A DNA stretch of 64,000 nt from Geosporobacter subterraneus DSM 17957. GTDB taxonomy: Bacteria > Bacillota > Clostridia > Peptostreptococcales > Thermotaleaceae. A program made the position numbers and the translations under genes. The stretch is from positions 56,918-120,917 of the forward strand of contig NZ_FQZV01000004.1 of the NCBI RefSeq assembly GCF_900142145.1. Direction: 5' to 3'. The notes under the pieces were generated by a model, which did no database searches, was not told the origin of the DNA, and saw nothing but the letters and a program-made list of their open reading frames with translations. Below are positions 61,999 through 64,000 of this stretch, piece by piece (the stretch's first letter is position 1; each line of letters starts with the position of its first letter).

Positions 61999-62811
61999 AT
62001 GAGGGTATATGCGCTAATTGGAAGCAGTGGTACAGGAAAAAGCTATCGGGCGATGATGCTGGCCGTTGAAAAGGGACTGGACTATATCATTGATGATGGC
62101 TTATTAATTCATGAAAATAAGATTATAGCAGGCAAGTCTGCTAAAAGAGAAGCTACTGCGGTAGGAGCCGTCAAGAGGGCCCTTTTTGCCAGTGAAGAAC
62201 ATCGGAAAACGGTAAAGCAAGCTATTGAAAGAGTTCAACCGAAGGGACTCCTAATATTGGGCACCTCTGACCGGATGGTAGAAAAAATTGCATCCCATTT
62301 AGAGGTAGGGCCTATTCAACAATATGTTTTTATTGAGGAGATCTCCACTGAAGAGGAACGAAAAATTGCACAGAAACAGCGGAAGGAATTGGGAAAGCAC
62401 GTAATTCCGGTACCTACCTTTGAAATCAAAGAGGATTTTTCAGGGTATTTTATAGATCCTCTTAAAATTCTTCGCAGAAGAAAGGACAACAGCGTACATA
62501 TTTCTGAAAAGTCGGTAGTAAGGCCAACCTTCAGCTACCTTGGAAAATACACGATCTCTGATAAAGTAATCAGTGATCTGGTATATCATGCAGCCCATAA
62601 GGTGATAGGAACCTATAAGATATCTAAGGTGGATGTGGTAAACTATCCCAACGGAATTGCTATTCATTTGGAGATTGTTTTTGTATATGGAAACCCTGTT
62701 AGAGAATTAGCAAAGTTGGTACAAAAACAGATAAAGGAAGAAGTAGAATACATGACAGCGCTGAATATTCTGTCAATAAATGTCATGATAAAAAGTTTGG
62801 TAATTATTTAA
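61999..62811 (+). CDS. P-loop ATPase-like protein fused to an Asp23/Gls24-type domain
   Basis: 270 aa. The N-terminal half has Walker A IGSSGTGKSYRAM (residues 7-19) and a kinase-like beta strand pattern (GLLILGTSDRMV). The C-terminal part (about residues 185-265) looks like an Asp23/alkaline-shock domain: DKVISDLVYHAAHKVIGTYK, NGIAIHLEIVFVYG, VQKQIKEEVEYMTALNILSI. The combination is unusual and its function is unknown. TAAGGAGGTCC precedes the ATG. Confidence 0.72.
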   Translation: MRVYALIGSSGTGKSYRAMMLAVEKGLDYIIDDGLLIHENKIIAGKSAKREATAVGAVKRALFASEEHRKTVKQAIERVQPKGLLILGTSDRMVEKIASHLEVGPIQQYVFIEEISTEEERKIAQKQRKELGKHVIPVPTFEIKEDFSGYFIDPLKILRRRKDNSVHISEKSVVRPTFSYLGKYTISDKVISDLVYHAAHKVIGTYKISKVDVVNYPNGIAIHLEIVFVYGNPVRELAKLVQKQIKEEVEYMTALNILSINVMIKSLVII

Positions 62812-62820
62812 TAGACGGTG

Positions 62821-62849
62821 TTTACAAAAAAAATTGAGTATGTTATAAT
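62821..62849 (+). promoter_or_regulatory. Sigma-A promoter of the glutamate dehydrogenase gene
   Basis: TTTACA at 62821-62826, a 17-base spacer, TATAAT at 62844-62849. The leader to the ATG is about 210 bases of AT-rich sequence with no riboswitch I recognise. Confidence 0.78.
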
Positions 62850-63069
62850 GACTTTGGAGTGGGACAAAAGACAAAAAACATTGAAATATCAAAGCGGAAA
62901 ATGTTTTCCCTAATTAAGTGCGCGCAAATTTATTTTCAAAAAATTTTGTAAAGTTAAAAAATTAACAATTAACATACATAATTTATTAATTTTTTTGAGA
63001 TAATAAAGTGTGCATGGTTTTTATGATTTTTTACATCAATAACATATATTAACGAGGAGGTCATAAGAA

Positions 63070-64000
63070 ATGGCTGAAAAAACATTAAATCCTTTTGAGA
63101 TTGCCCAGCATCAAGTAAAAGTAGCATGTGACAAATTGGGTGCAGATCCGGCAGTATATGAAATTCTAAAGAACCCATTAAGAACCTTAGAAGTGTCCAT
63201 TCCGGTAAGAATGGATGATGGCAGCATCAAAACCTTCATTGGCTTCAGAGCACAACACAACGATGCGCCTGGACCAACTAAGGGAGGTATTCGTTTCCAC
63301 CATGATGTATCCAGAGATGAAGTAAAAGCATTGTCTACATGGATGACATTCAAGTGCAACGTAATCGGATTGCCATACGGTGGCGGTAAGGGCGGAATCA
63401 TCGTAGACCCGGCAACACTATCTAAAGGAGAATTAGAAAGACTGTCCAGAGGATACATAACAGCGATTGCTCCAATCGTTGGGGACAGAAAAGATATTCC
63501 GGCACCAGACGTAAATACAAACGGACAAATCATGTCCTGGATGGTAGATGAGTTTAGCAAATTAAGAGGATACAATGAGCCTGGTGTTATCACAGGAAAG
63601 CCGGTAGACTTCGGCGGATCCTTAGCAAGAACAGAAGCAACAGGGTACGGCGTAGCCATCATGGCAAGAGACGCAGCAAAGAAAATCGGATTAAACCTAA
63701 ATGGTGCAACTGTAGCAATCCAAGGTTTTGGTAATGTAGGAAGCTATGCAGCATTATACATCACAAAGATGGGTGCAAAGGTTATCGCAGTATCTGACTC
63801 CAGTGCATGTATCGTAAACGAAAATGGATTAGATGTAAAAGCATTAATGGAATATACAGCGAAAAACAGACATGTGAAGGGCTTCCCGGGAGCAACAAAA
63901 GAAATCGACAGAAACGAAGTATTGACAATGGATGTAGATATGTTATTCCCATGTGCCTTAGAAAACCAAATTACATCTAAGAATGTAGGAGACATCAAAG
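63070..64000 (+). CDS. gluD: Glu/Leu/Phe/Val dehydrogenase, probably NAD-glutamate dehydrogenase (partial)
   Basis: 310 codons are present; the gene runs past the window end. The start AEKTLNPFEIAQHQVKVACD, the substrate lysines in GPTKGGIRFH and PYGGGKGGIIVDP, and the nucleotide site QGFGNVGSYAALY are clear. It oxidises glutamate to 2-oxoglutarate and ammonia, a main step in clostridial amino-acid fermentation. GAGGAGGTC precedes the ATG. Confidence 0.93.
   Translation, partial: MAEKTLNPFEIAQHQVKVACDKLGADPAVYEILKNPLRTLEVSIPVRMDDGSIKTFIGFRAQHNDAPGPTKGGIRFHHDVSRDEVKALSTWMTFKCNVIGLPYGGGKGGIIVDPATLSKGELERLSRGYITAIAPIVGDRKDIPAPDVNTNGQIMSWMVDEFSKLRGYNEPGVITGKPVDFGGSLARTEATGYGVAIMARDAAKKIGLNLNGATVAIQGFGNVGSYAALYITKMGAKVIAVSDSSACIVNENGLDVKALMEYTAKNRHVKGFPGATKEIDRNEVLTMDVDMLFPCALENQITSKNVGDIK

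Overview
The window looks like one continuous piece of chromosome from a low-GC, Gram-positive, anaerobic, motile member of the Clostridia. It could be an Alkaliphilus/Natronincola-like amino-acid fermenter, but the genus is a guess. The evidence is the comF-yvyF-flgM-flgN-flgK-flgL gene order, FliW next to CsrA, a Spo0E-like protein, Rex beside bcd-etfB-etfA, clostridial GEMM-I and FMN riboswitches, a raiA-motif RNA and an NAD-type glutamate dehydrogenase. I saw no rRNA, tRNA or CRISPR array.

1-16.6 kb: late flagellar locus. It holds comF, yvyF, flgM, flgN, flgK, flgL, a DUF6470 gene, fliW, csrA, flagellin, flaG, fliD, fliS and a FlgN/FliT-like gene, with sigma-D-type promoters before flgM, flagellin and flaG. 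Small accessory elements interrupt it: a four-helix-bundle (S23/IVP) gene inside a palindrome, a REP-associated tyrosine transposase ringed by GTAG-tagged palindromes, and two HEPN/MNT pairs with opposite gene order.

16.6-23 kb: regulatory RNA and cyclic-di-GMP region. A probable raiA-motif ncRNA and a c-di-GMP-I riboswitch ahead of a PilZ gene come first. Then come a long AT-rich gap with DnaA-like boxes and a MITE, hpf, a gene of unknown function, a 25-residue peptide ORF enclosed by inverted repeats, a membrane HD-GYP phosphodiesterase and two DUF5317 membrane proteins.

23-32 kb: housekeeping. secA, prfB (with its programmed +1 frameshift), a chemoreceptor with an acidic tail, and tex.

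32-43.4 kb: sugar and transport. A LevR-type regulator that has lost part of its AAA+ domain sits before a sigma-54-type promoter and an operon HPr-IIB-IIC-IIA-ChbG-GH4, which fits chitobiose/cellobiose-type use. A HAD phosphatase, an MFS transporter, an amidohydrolase and a membrane protein follow.

43.4-52.6 kb: FMN riboswitch-ribU, two small proteins, tsaE-tsaB-rimI, an ECF sigma/anti-sigma pair with two membrane bactofilin-like proteins, then tsaD. A tight DnaA-box cluster follows in a convergent gap.

52.6-64 kb: acpP, a GltD-like flavoprotein and an ABC-F ATPase (minus strand); then rex, bcd-etfB-etfA behind a sigma-54-type promoter, a MarR regulator, a ferredoxin (minus), a P-loop/Asp23 fusion and a glutamate dehydrogenase cut by the window end. 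The strongest leads are the RAYT/REP system, the MITE with clean target duplications, the broken LevR regulator in front of a sigma-54 promoter, and the two large structured RNAs.
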